Origin: Irpex lacteus
Lineage: Eukaryota > Basidiomycota > Agaricomycetes > Polyporales > Irpicaceae
Length of the DNA stretch: 64,000 nucleotides
Assembly (NCBI GenBank): GCA_001986395.2
Contig: MQVO02000012.1
Coordinates: 124,001-188,000 of the forward strand
Reading direction: 5' to 3'
This document shows, one piece after another, positions 10,601-20,392 of the stretch; positions within the stretch are counted from its first letter, which is position 1; every line of letters begins with the position of its first letter. The position numbers and the translations under genes are program-made. The notes under the pieces were generated by a model. That model worked only from the letters and a program-made list of their open reading frames with translations. It did no database searches and was not told where the DNA came from.

Positions 10601-13017
10601 GTCTGCAGCAAGTCCAACCGATCAAGATAGGCGACTTGAAGGGGACAAAGACCTACGCAAGACTGAAGAAGACTCGAGAGTCTGGCCTCGCGATACCGAA
10701 GTTAGTAACAAAACTATCCACCAAGATAGAGGACATACCAGAACCCGGAGAATGGGGCGAGAACTTCGACGAAACGACAGTCCACGTAGAACGCGTGATA
10801 GGTTACTGGTCGAGGATGTTCAAGAGCGCAGAAACACGCTACTCGACAACGGAAAGGGAAGCTCTAGCGGCCAAAGAAGGGCTGGTGCGGTTCCAGCCGT
10901 ATATCGAGGGAGAACAGATACTGCTCGTAACAGACCATGCCGCTCTACAATGGGCAAGAACTTACGAGAATTCCAACCGAAGGCTGGCAGCATGGGGGGC
11001 CGTGTACTCCGCTTACGCCCCCGGATTGGAAATCATTCATCGCCCAGGGCGTATCCACTCGAATGTAGACCCCTTGTCGCGCCTCCCGAGAGCCCCACCG
11101 CCGCATACGTCCCCAATCGACATCGAGTCGGAGCCCTTGACGACGAATGCGGAGATCGCAGAGGAGAAGGAAGAAGAAATGAAACGAACACGAGCCGCGA
11201 AAGCAGCCATGTTCGCAACGATAGAGGATTACGTGGAAGGATTGGCGGAAAGCAACCGAGTGAAAACAAGAGCACAGCGCAAGGCGGACGAACAAACCTC
11301 TGAGCCTCCTGCAAGAGATGGGGGGGCGAAGGGGTCGTCCGACGTAACGAGCGAACTCGAGGAAAGTTCAGCATCTCACACCAGGGAGCTCGGACCAGAG
11401 GCAGCCGTAACCGAGAGGTCAAAGACGGAGACTCATGAGGACGAGGAACTGGAAGGGCCGTACAAGACACGCAGACTATGGGAGGAAACACACCGACCCC
11501 CTACAGTTACTGTCGAAATGAAGCCGGAGATGCTAAGTCGTTTCATAGCAGGATATAAGTCCGACATCTCTTTCAGAAGGCAGTATGAATCAGAGGAAGC
11601 CAACTCACTTTCGTGGAACGCCGCAGATAGGTTCTTCAAGGACGACAGAGGATTGCTCTTCTTCAGGGACGCCGACTTCCACGCTCGCCTGTGCGTACCA
11701 GAGAAGGAGAGAGCGACCATACTAGCGGAAGCACACAACTCTCCCTTCATAACGGCTCATGCAGGAGCAGAGAAGTTATGGGAGACGTTGAGCACGAGGT
11801 TCTATTGGCCCAGAATGAAAGTCGATATACTTCAGTACTGCCGAACTTGCGACGTGTGCCAAAAGACGAAACCCTCTCACTTCACGAGATACGGCCGTCT
11901 GAACCCGAATCCGATCCCGAAAGCCCCATACGAGTCCATCTCCATGGATCTCATAGTCAACCTACCATGGAGCGAAGGTTTCAATGCAGTCTTCGTGGTG
12001 GTGGATCGACTCACCAAACACGCCCAATTCGTACCCACGACGACGGGCCTGAATGCTAAAGGATTCGCCGGCCTGTTCGTTAAACACATCGCTTGCCGCT
12101 TCGGACTACCGGTGAGTATAGTGAGCGATCGGGACCCCAGATGGACGTCCGACTTCTGGAAAGAAGCGGCCCGTCTCCTAAAGGTCGACATGCTCCTGTC
12201 CTCGTCTCACCACCCGCAACACGATGGACAGACGGAGATCGTCAACAAGCATCTAGAAATCATGCTGCGGGCCTACGTGTCAGAAGAAAGGACTGATTGG
12301 GCAGAATGGTTACACTTACTGGAGCATGCCTACAATTCGAAGGTACACGCGTCGACGAATTGCAGCCCATACTTCCTCCTGTACGGCTTCGAGCCCAGGT
12401 CGCCGCTGGACGTAGTCGTAGGGGATGCGCGAGGGGATCCTGAAGTACGAAGGGAGGTTAGCTCGTTCGTGCAGGGACTGTCTATGCACCGAGAAGCCGC
12501 TCGACGAGCTATTGCGAAGGCTCAAGTAAAGCAAGCGAGGGCGTACAATAAAGGACGCAAAGCGATGGAGTTTAATCAAGGTGATTGGGTGCTCATTAAC
12601 CCCCACTCGTTAGAGTGGATGGAAGGTAAAGGGGAAGGACGTAAGCTGGTGCAGCGCTGGATAGGACCATTCGAGGTGACCCAAAGAATCAACGAGAATA
12701 CGTACCGGGTGCGGCTCGACGACTCTTACCCGGGCAGCCCAGTGTTCAACCTTCAGCACTTGAAGAAGTACGAGTTTTCTCCCGAGGAGTTCGGAGAGAG
12801 ACCCCGTAAGAACATAGAAAGAGCCTGGAAAGTGGCCTCAGAAGAATACGAGCTGGAGGGAATAGTCGGTCATCACTACGACAAGAAGAAGCGTAAAATG
12901 ACTTACCTTGTGCGATGGAAAGGCTACTCCCCGCTTTACGACACCTGGCAAACGGAGTTAGATTTGAGAAACGCTCCCGACGTATTGCATGAGTACAAGC
13001 GAAAGCATGGCTTATGA
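7609..13017 (+). CDS. Pol polyprotein: PR-RT-RNaseH-IN-chromodomain, 1802 aa
   Basis: The polyprotein copies the RNA and integrates the DNA. The order seen is: CCHC zinc knuckle C-x2-C-x4-H-x4-C (7828-7869); aspartic protease with DSGAD (8437-8451); reverse transcriptase with CVDYRKLN, MPFGLRNGPSIFQ and YIDD (10126-10137); RNase H starting at YRLYTDASDEALG and including TEREALAAKEGL and VTDHAALQW; a 200-residue linker; integrase with an HHCC zinc finger (about 11740-11870) and D,D,E residues in SMDLIV, VSDRDPRW and GQTEIVNKH; and a C-terminal chromodomain (about 12844-13014) with YLVRWKGYSPLYDTWQ. The first ATG is 7609, but the same frame is open back to the Gag TGA at 7546, so the protein may be made as a readthrough Gag-Pol fusion. 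All catalytic motifs look intact. Confidence 0.95.
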   Translation: MEPPIEDVEGSVEETLVDVPSEESPFYVGSADDPVVAQVYAVAAKKQRPPPKGGYPFQKRDDRKSPLRPPPSPCKCCGSSYHWDKECPWWNIWESRYGSGAKGKERAARSGETDELEDYDDVYNRSFVALNNQAGFSLYVDESVKRDGYLRTFELEGMGYAESCFADSKHPNGGKKPPNVSIEEVEDEYYKTTKPTATHALLEENEKTATNVEKGTEDTSTKKDDVPAAPPPKPETVRWMSPKRKTIGGRSAVGVSVVSMRGRLGGLEEEEIDLRLDSGADITLISADHYHSLKQAPPLKRGVRLKLWQLTDKGGELEGYVHIPVFVQTDAGETVAMTAEAYIVPGMTVPVLLGEDFHLTYELTVERRVDFGTKVHIGNGGDCVPAMGVRRTKDATRLRANAGTVASFIRSKLHRRNKARRRSHRRAALREASHVIADEDVRLKPHSCCNIAVRGDWQNGGEWFVEKQLLGGNSGTHLAIPNLLLSGESKRVPVSNLTSAPRTIRKGEVLASVIPAGEYLDRARNESELVSMENGVSRIEALMRVQEALAAKAERKSKQEKEERSRESGPRRRTFVVNEEGEVTVVREGRRAHPPKGVFTTEKSEGGVRQEEPEEKDESWGPKTAEVPDTTVYSSAQLRDTIDIGSLPEHLKEKAWRMLEKRVNAFGFDGRLGHLETQCYVRTREGINPVAVPMYGSSPAKRRVIDEQIDQWFEQGVIEASKSPWSAPVVIVYRNGKARFCVDYRKLNALTIPDEFPLPRQTEIMSALSGAQVLSTLDALSGFTQIELAEEDREKTAFRTHRGLFQFRRMPFGLRNGPSIFQGIMQNILAPYLWIFTLVYIDDIVVYSKSYEDHIEHLDQVLEAIEEAGLTLSPKKCHLLYDSILLLGHKVSRLGLSTHYEKVKAILELKRPTKLSELQTFLGMVVYFSSFIPYYSSIAAPLFQLLRKGAKWSWGPEQEHAFIKAKEALQSAPVLGHPIEGKPYRLYTDASDEALGCSLQQVQPIKIGDLKGTKTYARLKKTRESGLAIPKLVTKLSTKIEDIPEPGEWGENFDETTVHVERVIGYWSRMFKSAETRYSTTEREALAAKEGLVRFQPYIEGEQILLVTDHAALQWARTYENSNRRLAAWGAVYSAYAPGLEIIHRPGRIHSNVDPLSRLPRAPPPHTSPIDIESEPLTTNAEIAEEKEEEMKRTRAAKAAMFATIEDYVEGLAESNRVKTRAQRKADEQTSEPPARDGGAKGSSDVTSELEESSASHTRELGPEAAVTERSKTETHEDEELEGPYKTRRLWEETHRPPTVTVEMKPEMLSRFIAGYKSDISFRRQYESEEANSLSWNAADRFFKDDRGLLFFRDADFHARLCVPEKERATILAEAHNSPFITAHAGAEKLWETLSTRFYWPRMKVDILQYCRTCDVCQKTKPSHFTRYGRLNPNPIPKAPYESISMDLIVNLPWSEGFNAVFVVVDRLTKHAQFVPTTTGLNAKGFAGLFVKHIACRFGLPVSIVSDRDPRWTSDFWKEAARLLKVDMLLSSSHHPQHDGQTEIVNKHLEIMLRAYVSEERTDWAEWLHLLEHAYNSKVHASTNCSPYFLLYGFEPRSPLDVVVGDARGDPEVRREVSSFVQGLSMHREAARRAIAKAQVKQARAYNKGRKAMEFNQGDWVLINPHSLEWMEGKGEGRKLVQRWIGPFEVTQRINENTYRVRLDDSYPGSPVFNLQHLKKYEFSPEEFGERPRKNIERAWKVASEEYELEGIVGHHYDKKKRKMTYLVRWKGYSPLYDTWQTELDLRNAPDVLHEYKRKHGL

Positions 13018-13221
13018 CTTCGTTGGTTCGTTATCTCCTATTCTGAACAAACACCGAGTAAGATCAACTGGATATCGATTGCGCCAGGAGCGCCCTTTCA
13101 CTCACCTTCGTTCAATCCCCCGCTCATTACTTTCTACTTCTTCGTTCACGTCGAAGTCACTCCCGAAAGAGAGGACCCACGACGACAAACTACCTTGTTT
13201 GGTTCCCCGACGCGAGACGCC

Positions 13222-15189
13222 ATGGACCCCACGACCGTGACGACGCCTGATCAGGCGCCTGCTATCCCTGTCAAGGACCTTATCTTTGAGCTACGCTTTT
13301 TCCGTTCTCATTACCTCCTCGCTTCGTTTCGTCGAGGAAAGCTGGGGGACGAGACCTGGGTCTGTCTGGGGGGCGATTACATTCGACTTCCCGATAACTA
13401 CGGCGCGCTCCTGCTGGGTAACGATGAACCCCCTCGGATCCACGACCTCGGGGATGAATTCAGACACCCTCGCCTTTACGCTGCAGAGACCGAATGGCTA
13501 GGCTACGTACCTGACGCGATCGCTTGGTACCTCGACAACCCAGAGGATGATGTCCTCTGGGTGTATCAGTACTACTCCGACATCGACCACCTTCTCGAGG
13601 ACGACAACGACGAGCAAAGGATCTCTGGCGATCTAATCAACGAGATCATCGACGATCTGAAGGAGGCTCGCGAAATCGTCTGCCGGCTGGAGGAACGCGG
13701 AGGGCTGCCCCTCACCATGGTAGATTCAGGGTATCGTCCGCGTTGGTTGCGAGACTGCAGAGGAGAAACGGCTTGCAGGTACGGTCTATACAAGGCTCGG
13801 ACGTGTCTACTGAACCTATTAGGGGCCATCTCGTGGGGGCTATGCCATGTCGACGACTACACCAAGGGACTCATCACGCAGACGAGAGTTGCAAAACTCC
13901 GTCGATGGTTGGTGACACTCGCTCCCAAACTTGGTTTCGTCCTCGACCCTCGCCGCCCCGGACTCGACGAATTCCCCCTGCTCGAACTCCTCGACAACGA
14001 ATGCCCCGTATATTATCCTTGGTCGTACCAGTGGAGACCCGAGCAGAGCGACGCAGACCTGGATGCATTGGCTGGGGTAGGCATCGGGAACTTCGCGATG
14101 GTCGTCGAGAGGGCCGGGCGTAGCAAGTCGCCTCTGCTCGAAGCGGTGCGCACGGGGCCCCCCGCCTTCCCCGGAGCTCTGCTCGAATCCTGTATCTCGA
14201 TGGAGGAACCGAGCCCTCCTGCTTCTCGATCTCCCGTTAAGGACTACGAGAAGAGAGAGTTCGCTCTCAGGGACCTCCAAGAGAGGCTTGAGGAGGCCCT
14301 CGGCCACGAGTTCACGCACTCAAGGCCCACTCACGTACTATGGACCTACGCGGACGAGAGGAACCTGCCCAAGGACACTATACTTGAAATCAGCCCTCTT
14401 ACCGAGGCTCGCATGCGGTTATGGAGCCTGTGGACTCGACTTTCCAGCCCCGCAGACGTAGTACTTCAAGCAATAGCCCGCGGCATGCGTGTCAGGCTCG
14501 TCTATAGAATGGACACGAAGACTGCCATCAAAGCCTACCAGGAGCACGAACCCTCGACGCCTCCGATACCCCCTCGCCCACTCAGCGGCTCTCATGTGGG
14601 GTATTGGGAGACCTGGGGAGAGTTCCTCGCGCTGGCCAAGCGGCTGCTCTCTCAGCCCGACGCAGCCGCCTACCTCATGCTGGGGGGCATAGTGGCTCGG
14701 ATCGCGGTCTGGCTAGGTCCTCCTGACCTTGTCGCTAAGCTCGTCCAAGGGCCGTCATCCCACGCAGGGCTTCGCGTCACCGACCTCCACCCCACTCAGA
14801 ATTACCTGTGCGATGCCGCGGATCCCGAGAACGTACGTGCCCTGAGCGGGATCGTGGAGGATCCGAACGACGGGACGATCCGATCCTGGTTCCCTACGCA
14901 GGAGAATCTCGAGTACTGCGGGTTCTGGAGGGGCGAGTGGACTCACGAACATGAGCTGTGGTTCCTCACGCGCGTGGAAAACATTAGGGAGCGCAAGGAG
15001 AACACCAAGCCCATGACCGCTCATCAGTGGTCTGCTCAACTGAAGAGGCGCAGGGTACGTTGGCTGGATCGACATGTTCCTGACGAGCGAGAGGTCCAAC
15101 GCATTGTCGATGATCTCGCTACAGAGACTGGTGGGCGATGGAACGGGGCGACCTTGGAGGAGATGATGGGACGGTTCGGGTTTGACTAG
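13222..15189 (+). CDS. Third ORF of the chromovirus, unknown function, 655 aa
   Basis: An uninterrupted ORF lies 204 bp after Pol and ends 34 bp before the 3' LTR, in the place where env sits in retroviruses. The start is the ATG at 13222 (context GACGCCATGG); upstream there is a CT-rich stretch like a fungal promoter or leader. I see no signal peptide, no strong transmembrane helix, no furin-like site and no catalytic motif that I recognise. The protein is acidic and tryptophan-rich. The N-terminal third includes FRSHYLLASFRRGKLGDETW and an ETEWLGYVPDAIAWYL region; the C-terminal third ends with a helical charged tail (DEREVQRIVDDLATETGG). I have an impression of related uncharacterised agaricomycete proteins but cannot verify it. 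Its preservation in a young element suggests selection. It could act in nuclear entry, packaging or host interaction, but this is inference. Confidence 0.85.
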   Translation: MDPTTVTTPDQAPAIPVKDLIFELRFFRSHYLLASFRRGKLGDETWVCLGGDYIRLPDNYGALLLGNDEPPRIHDLGDEFRHPRLYAAETEWLGYVPDAIAWYLDNPEDDVLWVYQYYSDIDHLLEDDNDEQRISGDLINEIIDDLKEAREIVCRLEERGGLPLTMVDSGYRPRWLRDCRGETACRYGLYKARTCLLNLLGAISWGLCHVDDYTKGLITQTRVAKLRRWLVTLAPKLGFVLDPRRPGLDEFPLLELLDNECPVYYPWSYQWRPEQSDADLDALAGVGIGNFAMVVERAGRSKSPLLEAVRTGPPAFPGALLESCISMEEPSPPASRSPVKDYEKREFALRDLQERLEEALGHEFTHSRPTHVLWTYADERNLPKDTILEISPLTEARMRLWSLWTRLSSPADVVLQAIARGMRVRLVYRMDTKTAIKAYQEHEPSTPPIPPRPLSGSHVGYWETWGEFLALAKRLLSQPDAAAYLMLGGIVARIAVWLGPPDLVAKLVQGPSSHAGLRVTDLHPTQNYLCDAADPENVRALSGIVEDPNDGTIRSWFPTQENLEYCGFWRGEWTHEHELWFLTRVENIRERKENTKPMTAHQWSAQLKRRRVRWLDRHVPDEREVQRIVDDLATETGGRWNGATLEEMMGRFGFD

Positions 15190-15210
15190 GATTGCTGGCG
15201 TAGCATCGTT

Positions 15211-15223
15211 AAGTGGGGGGCTC
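15211..15223 (+). other. Probable polypurine tract
   Basis: AAGTGGGGGGCTC directly precedes the 3' LTR and contains the G run expected for plus-strand priming. Confidence 0.6.
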
Positions 15224-15413
15224 TGTGACCCGTAGGGTATGTTTCTATATTTTTTCTTCGTACTTAACTCAGCTACGCGGAAGACTCGTATCTGTTTTCG
15301 TTCCTATTCGACGACGAGAGAGATCTCGCGCCGGAGCGGACCGAAAACGAGATTAGATAGACGCGCCATGCGCAGGGCGCATGGCTGCCTCATTCCGTAC
15401 TCGTACTTGTATC

Positions 15414-17308
15414 TAGTGATGTGCATGGCCCGGCTCCAAGCCCGCAAGCCCTCCGAGCCGGGCCCAAATAAGCCGGGCCAAGCCGGGCCCAAATGGTAGG
15501 CTTGAAGCGGCCCAAGGCTCGGCTTGTCATCATGCAGGCCCAAGCCGGGCCTTCAGGCCAAGGCTTCAACGAGATACAGTACAGTATTTTCGTGACCAAT
15601 GAGACATGTGTGCTGTCATGGCGGGCACGGTTTATTGTTCACGAAATACCTCTCCCATGGACGCAAGATCCTGGGGGCCGGTAGATGTCACCGGTGAGTA
15701 GTATTATTTACGGCCATCCTTGATGGCTTCTGCGATCGACTCGTACTCAGACTCATTCTTGGATAATGAGGCTAATTAACACTTGCAGATATACCTAGCT
15801 AGCTCTCAGGAGAAGCATAAGCCTAAGTGTGGCAAGTATCCCGATTGAAGGTTTACTGGGACTGTCGGACAGCACTTGAAAGGCAACGTACTATTCTTTG
15901 TCTTATCTCAGTGTGAACATGAAATGCAGCACCGTGTTGGTTCACATCCAGAGAGATGCAGTGCACATCATGAATATCCAAGCTCTGGCTCATGATCTTG
16001 TTCTCAATATTCCAATAGACATCCGGCCTATAGATCTAGACTGGTGCGTTAGTACCGTACGATTCACTAAGCTCACTATAGTGTCAGGTCGCTACAACGG
16101 AAGATCTACAGCAGGAAGTTGATTATTTCGGTGACCCATCGCGGTAGGTTGTTCTATGGCAAGAAGTGGCAGCGACTTACGCATTTACGTTCAGGATACG
16201 CCGTGAGGCAATGTACGCATTCAACGCACGAGAAGGAAGAGTGTCATCGGATCTTCATGTCAACGTGGCCGAGGAAGGTTTCGATCTGCACGATGCGCTC
16301 GGGTGATATCTTGATGGCATCGTAAAGCTGGAGGGCAGCAAGAAGCGCATGGAGGTTACAGTCACAGAATAGCCTCTTCTACAGATTCAGCTTTAGGTGC
16401 GCTTTTTTACGTGGTACTGCTTTGTAACACAACTAACTCTGGTCCTACTCAGCGAGTTCAATTCGATAGAGAAACTGAACAAGCGCACAAGTCTCAGGCG
16501 TATGTCAAGTTCAGCGAGACAGTCTACATGGATTGTTTGCCGGAAAGCGTAGATCCTGCAAAGAGGTGATTCAGCCGTAGTTGACCGAAAGAGACTCCGA
16601 CTTGATCTCGAGCGAATTGCCGGACCACTAGCACAAGTCTTCATAAGGTAAGCACTCGCATACAGGCTGCCAGAAAGGATACACGGAAAGTCGCTCGTTG
16701 GGGTGACAGTTTTAAAGAAACAAGCAAATCGTTGTTCGGCACCAAGGCTGATTAACAAATCGTGCCATGGTCTCGTATTGTGGTGTGTTTCAATTAACGG
16801 CTCTTCTCACAGGGCGGGCCAACAAATCACAGAACACTTTGGAAGCAGATATCGTTGAAGTGCTTCGATTTTCGATTCGTCATGCCTCAAGCTTCAAGCG
16901 TTAAGGCCTAATCTAAGTATTACGAGGAGGCACCCAAATGTCAACTTACGTTGAAGGTAAGCTACACCCAGACCTCGTTCTCAATAACAGCGAACACTAT
17001 TCTCATGAAAGAGGCGACAGCAAAGGGTGGCCGGTAACGCTCATTGAAAGGAAGCTGAGGTTGGCGTTGATGTATCCATTTATAATGCCAACGAAGACGG
17101 TTTAAAAACCCCACATCGCACCGAGGTTAGTTCTATAAACATCCCTGTGCTTCAATATACAATTGAGCCGCGGCTCAAGCCCGAGCCCGGCCTGCGGCTT
17201 GGGCTTCGAACGGCTTCGGGCTCGGCTTGAGCTCACGGTAAGCCCAAGCCAACCAAAGCCGGGCCCAAGCCAGGGCTTTGAGCCCAAGCCGGGCCCGATA
17301 CAACATTA
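15414..17308. mobile_element. Non-autonomous hAT element, 1,895 bp
   Basis: It is inserted in the 3' LTR with an exact 8-bp duplication CTTGTATC at 15406-15413 and 17309-17316, the hallmark of hAT transposases. Termini are imperfect inverted repeats: TAGTGATGTGCATGGCCCGG at the left and, read inward, TAATGTTGTATCGGGCCCGG at the right (16 of 22 positions match including the following CT). Both subterminal regions (15421-15560 and 17160-17300) are packed with AAGCCGGGC and GCCCGGCTT type motifs in both orientations, as expected for transposase-binding repeats. No transposase can be read, so it must have moved in trans. The inside contains a decayed coding-like frame. Confidence 0.88.
16148..16372 (+). 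pseudogene. Degenerate coding-like frame inside the hAT element
   Basis: About 75 codons stay open except for one TGA at 16304-16306. The reading has protein-like composition, for example EVAATYAFTFRIRREAMYAF before the stop and YLDGIVKLEGSKKRMEV after it. It does not resemble a hAT transposase that I know. It may be a remnant of a captured host gene or of the parent element. It could also be chance. Confidence 0.3.
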
Positions 17309-17560
17309 CTTGTATCTGACGAGAGTAGAGTACGAATCTTACCTCTTTTCCATTCACACCTCGCTTCCCTTGCCTGAACGGCGAAGGACGCGAACCGAGG
17401 GATCTGAGGGCTACCCTCGCTAACGGACTCGTACTACAGTAAGTACTAGCGTCCGCCGACCTCGCTGATTATTCTGTGTCCAGCAGGACACCTTAGTTCC
17501 CCGCTAGCTCGCCAGGCTCCAGCGTCGACACCGGTTCTGTGACGCCTGCCGTGGGTCACA

Positions 17561-17565
17561 AGCTT
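17561..17565. repeat. Target-site duplication, right copy (AGCTT)
   Basis: This is the partner of 4113-4117 and marks the right end of the chromovirus. Confidence 0.93.
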
Positions 17566-18240
17566 GTGAGGTCTACTTCGTAGGCGATGATTCACATTTG
17601 ACTCCAATACTGTAAAGTTCCGGTACTACGTTTTGATAGCAAGTTGATGTCTTTCCAGTTCGTGCCAACGCGAAGAATGGTAAATGTACCTGGCGGACTT
17701 GGAGTCCAGGTAGTGCTATGATCCAGACTCGGCTTTTGTCCAGAGGTTCGGATATATATTATCAGTTTCAAGTCATGTGAATTGGTGCTCGACGGCTTGA
17801 CCGACTGTTTTTATTGGGGTGAGAACAGTCAAACGGTTTTTGTAGTGTGGGTGGTACAGTAGTAAGTTCGGAGAGTAGTAAGTATGTAGGAGTCGTAGTT
17901 TGAACCACGAATCGCGATTTTAGCGCCGTTTGTGATAAGTAAGTACGCCGCGGTAAATCGGTAGTACCCAAAGTACATAGTAGTCATTGGCTGTTGGTTA
18001 TACATAGAATGCGGTGTGAGAGCGTGTATTGCAGACTTGATGTTAGGGCGGAGCTCATTCGAGTCCTGCTGTCTTACCCGTCTATCAAAGCCATGGCCCA
18101 ACGCAACAAACTTGAAGAAAGCAAACTATTCTTTAGGGTATCGAAGCGAATACTATTACATAAATGACGGCAAAGAGAGTCCATACCCACTACACGCATA
18201 TCGATATCAACATTATGCAGCGCCTTCACTCAACCTCGTT
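17566..18240. other. Intergenic between retrotransposon and F-box gene
   Basis: AT-rich flank and the presumed 3' UTR of the F-box gene. No coding signal that I trust. Confidence 0.4.
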
Positions 18241-19804
18241 TCAATCCAGCCCTGTATATCTAAGGAACCCTTAAGTAAGCTTAGGATACACACGGAAAGA
18301 ATGAGATGCACGTACCTCCTTCGTGGAGTTGGAATTCGAAGCCATGCGAGGCACACAGTCCCTGCAACTCGTTGAGCGCGTCAGAGAACAGCGCACGAGG
18401 CAGAGTATCTGTCGCACGGATGACTAATGACCTGAACGACTTCGACTGGCGATTCCGATGCAAACAAGCGTGCAACGCCTTCAACACCCCGTCGGCATCC
18501 CCCATCTTCTCGACTTCCATCTCGGCCTCTTCCGTGTCCGGCGACGTAGCTTTCATTACGGGCTTATGCAAGACAACTACCTCTAATGTCTCCAAGCGGC
18601 GGGGAAGATGCCACTCAGCAATGAGAGCATGCTCGTCAAGACGCAGCAACCCTATCGCCAAGTGCCGAAGTTCCGAGAAAAGCTCTGAATTCTTAGCCCA
18701 GTTCCTGAACAATACGCTCTCGGCAGCCCGCCCGACTAGGAATAGCCTTTCCAGACGCGTTAAACACGCATCATCAACCGCCACAACGCGCATCAGCTCT
18801 CGCTGAGTGGAATCGAATATATCCCGGTACAGCTCGAGGTTGCGCAGGGCAGGCATTGTGCCCGAGGAGACGAATGGCGTTTCGCTGTGACTGTACATGG
18901 CGATCTTGAGGGTACGGAGACGGGGAAGTGTCGGCAGGTACGGTGCGCATTTCACTTCAGCTGGGCTGTGCTCAATATCCCGAAGACACAAGTACTCGAG
19001 CTCGCCGGGTACGAAGTTATTCGGTTTCGCATGACGGTTCCATGGGGCGTTGAACACGCTGGGCCCATGAAGCGTAGCTCCTGGGATAGTAGATGATTTG
19101 GATTTAGGGGAAGAAGGGAGGATATAGACGAGGATGTTGTCGATTGGGAAGGGGAGATGCTCCTTGACAGTCAACCCGTGATTACACACGGTGACAGATT
19201 TGAGGAGTGTCAGCGAACGCAACGTGTGCATGAAATCTTCCTGTCCACGTCCTGGATTCTTCCTCTTGACAGCGGAGATACCCGGGCCCTTGCTCCCCTC
19301 GTCGCTGAATACCCACACTTCCTGCGCGAAGTCCCGGAGGTCAGCAGAGCTCCTCAGCGTTCTCGCAAACAACTCCACGCTTTTCGACGAGAACAAGAAA
19401 GGGTGTGCGTAAAGGAGTTCATTGGCCGCAGAATACCAAGCTCTGCACGAAAGCGTGGCGCTTCGCAAAGTGCTCTGAGTGACCTTGAGCACCTCGAGGG
19501 AGTTCTTCGTACGCGCAAGCTCCTTGTAGAGAGCACGCGGCTCTTGCCTGAACCTAGCTGCTCTCTCGTAGACAACCGGGAGGAGATGGTCGAGGATGTC
19601 GAGCACAATCTCTGTCGGAAGATTTTGGACCGGGGTGGTAGGGGAGCGTTCTGCATCGAACGGGGTAGTGGGTGACGGGACTGAGGTACTGCCATGATTT
19701 GTCTCGCAGCGGGGCGTAGCGCGCGTACGCGACTTGAAGGGATTGCGTATCTTCAGCTTTGTGATAGTAGCAAACGACGAAGTCGGTGGGTCGGTTCTGT
19801 CCAT
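18241..19804 (-). CDS. F-box-like protein, ~499 aa
   Basis: The start is the ATG at 19804 (MDRTDPPTSSF); the frame is open a little further upstream but without an ATG. After a Ser/Thr/Pro-rich leader, an F-box-like helix cluster reads LPTEIVLDILDHLLPVVYE, followed by SATLSCRAWYSAANELLYAH, the usual second half of agaricomycete F-box motifs. The rest contains irregular leucine-rich repeats (LEYLCLRDIE, LRTLKIAMYS, LRNLELYRDI, LRHLAIGLLR). Such proteins are expected to bring substrates to SCF ubiquitin ligases. I propose one terminal intron, 18252-18315 (donor GTACGT), giving 500 codons; without it the frame would run to a stop at 18281-18283 with a different short tail. A paralogue of the same strand lies 2.2 kb downstream in coordinate (21992-23809). 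Confidence 0.8.
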
Positions 19805-20392
19805 AGAGGAGGAGGGATAGAGAGATTTCAATCGACGTCGAGATGGGTGTAAGAGACAAAGTACGAGCACACACAGCGAAGGCGGCTTTTGAGGGATACT
19901 AACCCCACTAGCTGAGCGATGTGCGACCGACCCTTTCAGCCACTGACGCTCAGACGTCAGACTTATTATTCACGAGGGCAACGCGTGATATGTGGGGGCA
20001 CTCACACTTGTGCGACTACCATGGCTGACATTGGGACTCCATCACGGTCGGACGAGATCCATTCGAGCAATCGAGCCAATTCTCGCTTCTCAGGACCCGT
20101 AGTTCACCCATGACGGATCTACACGAGCCTCAGCAGACCTTTTGGGTGGACGAGATATGTCAGAAATGGTGCTATTGACGGTCCAGAGGGGCTACTTACA
20201 GACATCACCTTGCGCCACGGATCCCCTTCCCGTCCGTCCAAGTGGTCCCATACGCTTGTGATTCGTCCATTGAGACTCTGTCAAGCGTACAAGTGCACCA
20301 ATGGACGTCTCCTGTTCCTAGATCCAACACCATTGCGACACCCTAGACAGACACATCATCAGACAGTGCCACATCGTACCTCCAAAGAGAAG

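Larger units (their letters stand above)
4118..17560 (+). mobile_element. Ty3/gypsy chromovirus with a third ORF and a nested hAT
   Basis: A complete LTR retrotransposon: 5' LTR (4118-4551), Gag, Pol, an extra ORF and 3' LTR (15224-17560, split by a hAT element). The LTRs begin TGTGACCC and end GGGTCACA, and 5-bp AGCTT duplications flank the element. After removing the 1,895-bp hAT and its 8-bp duplication, the element is 11,540 bp, long for a fungal chromovirus. The two LTRs are each 434 bp and differ at two positions by eye (about 0.5 percent), so insertion was recent. Pol order is protease, reverse transcriptase, RNase H, integrase and C-terminal chromodomain, which defines a chromovirus. 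Gag and Pol are in the same frame separated by one TGA. The hAT insertion into the 3' LTR came later and probably hampers further transposition of this copy. Confidence 0.97.
15224..17560 (+). repeat. 3' LTR, split by a hAT insertion
   Basis: The LTR consists of 15224-15413 (190 bp) and 17317-17560 (244 bp), which together give 434 bp. The 1,895-bp hAT element and the extra copy of its 8-bp target site lie between. The first part is identical to the 5' LTR by eye, and the second differs at two positions. Confidence 0.94.

Noticed and set aside
13222..15189. Reading the third ORF as a retroviral envelope gene
   Set aside because: No signal peptide, transmembrane anchor, cleavage site or fusion-peptide-like stretch is visible.
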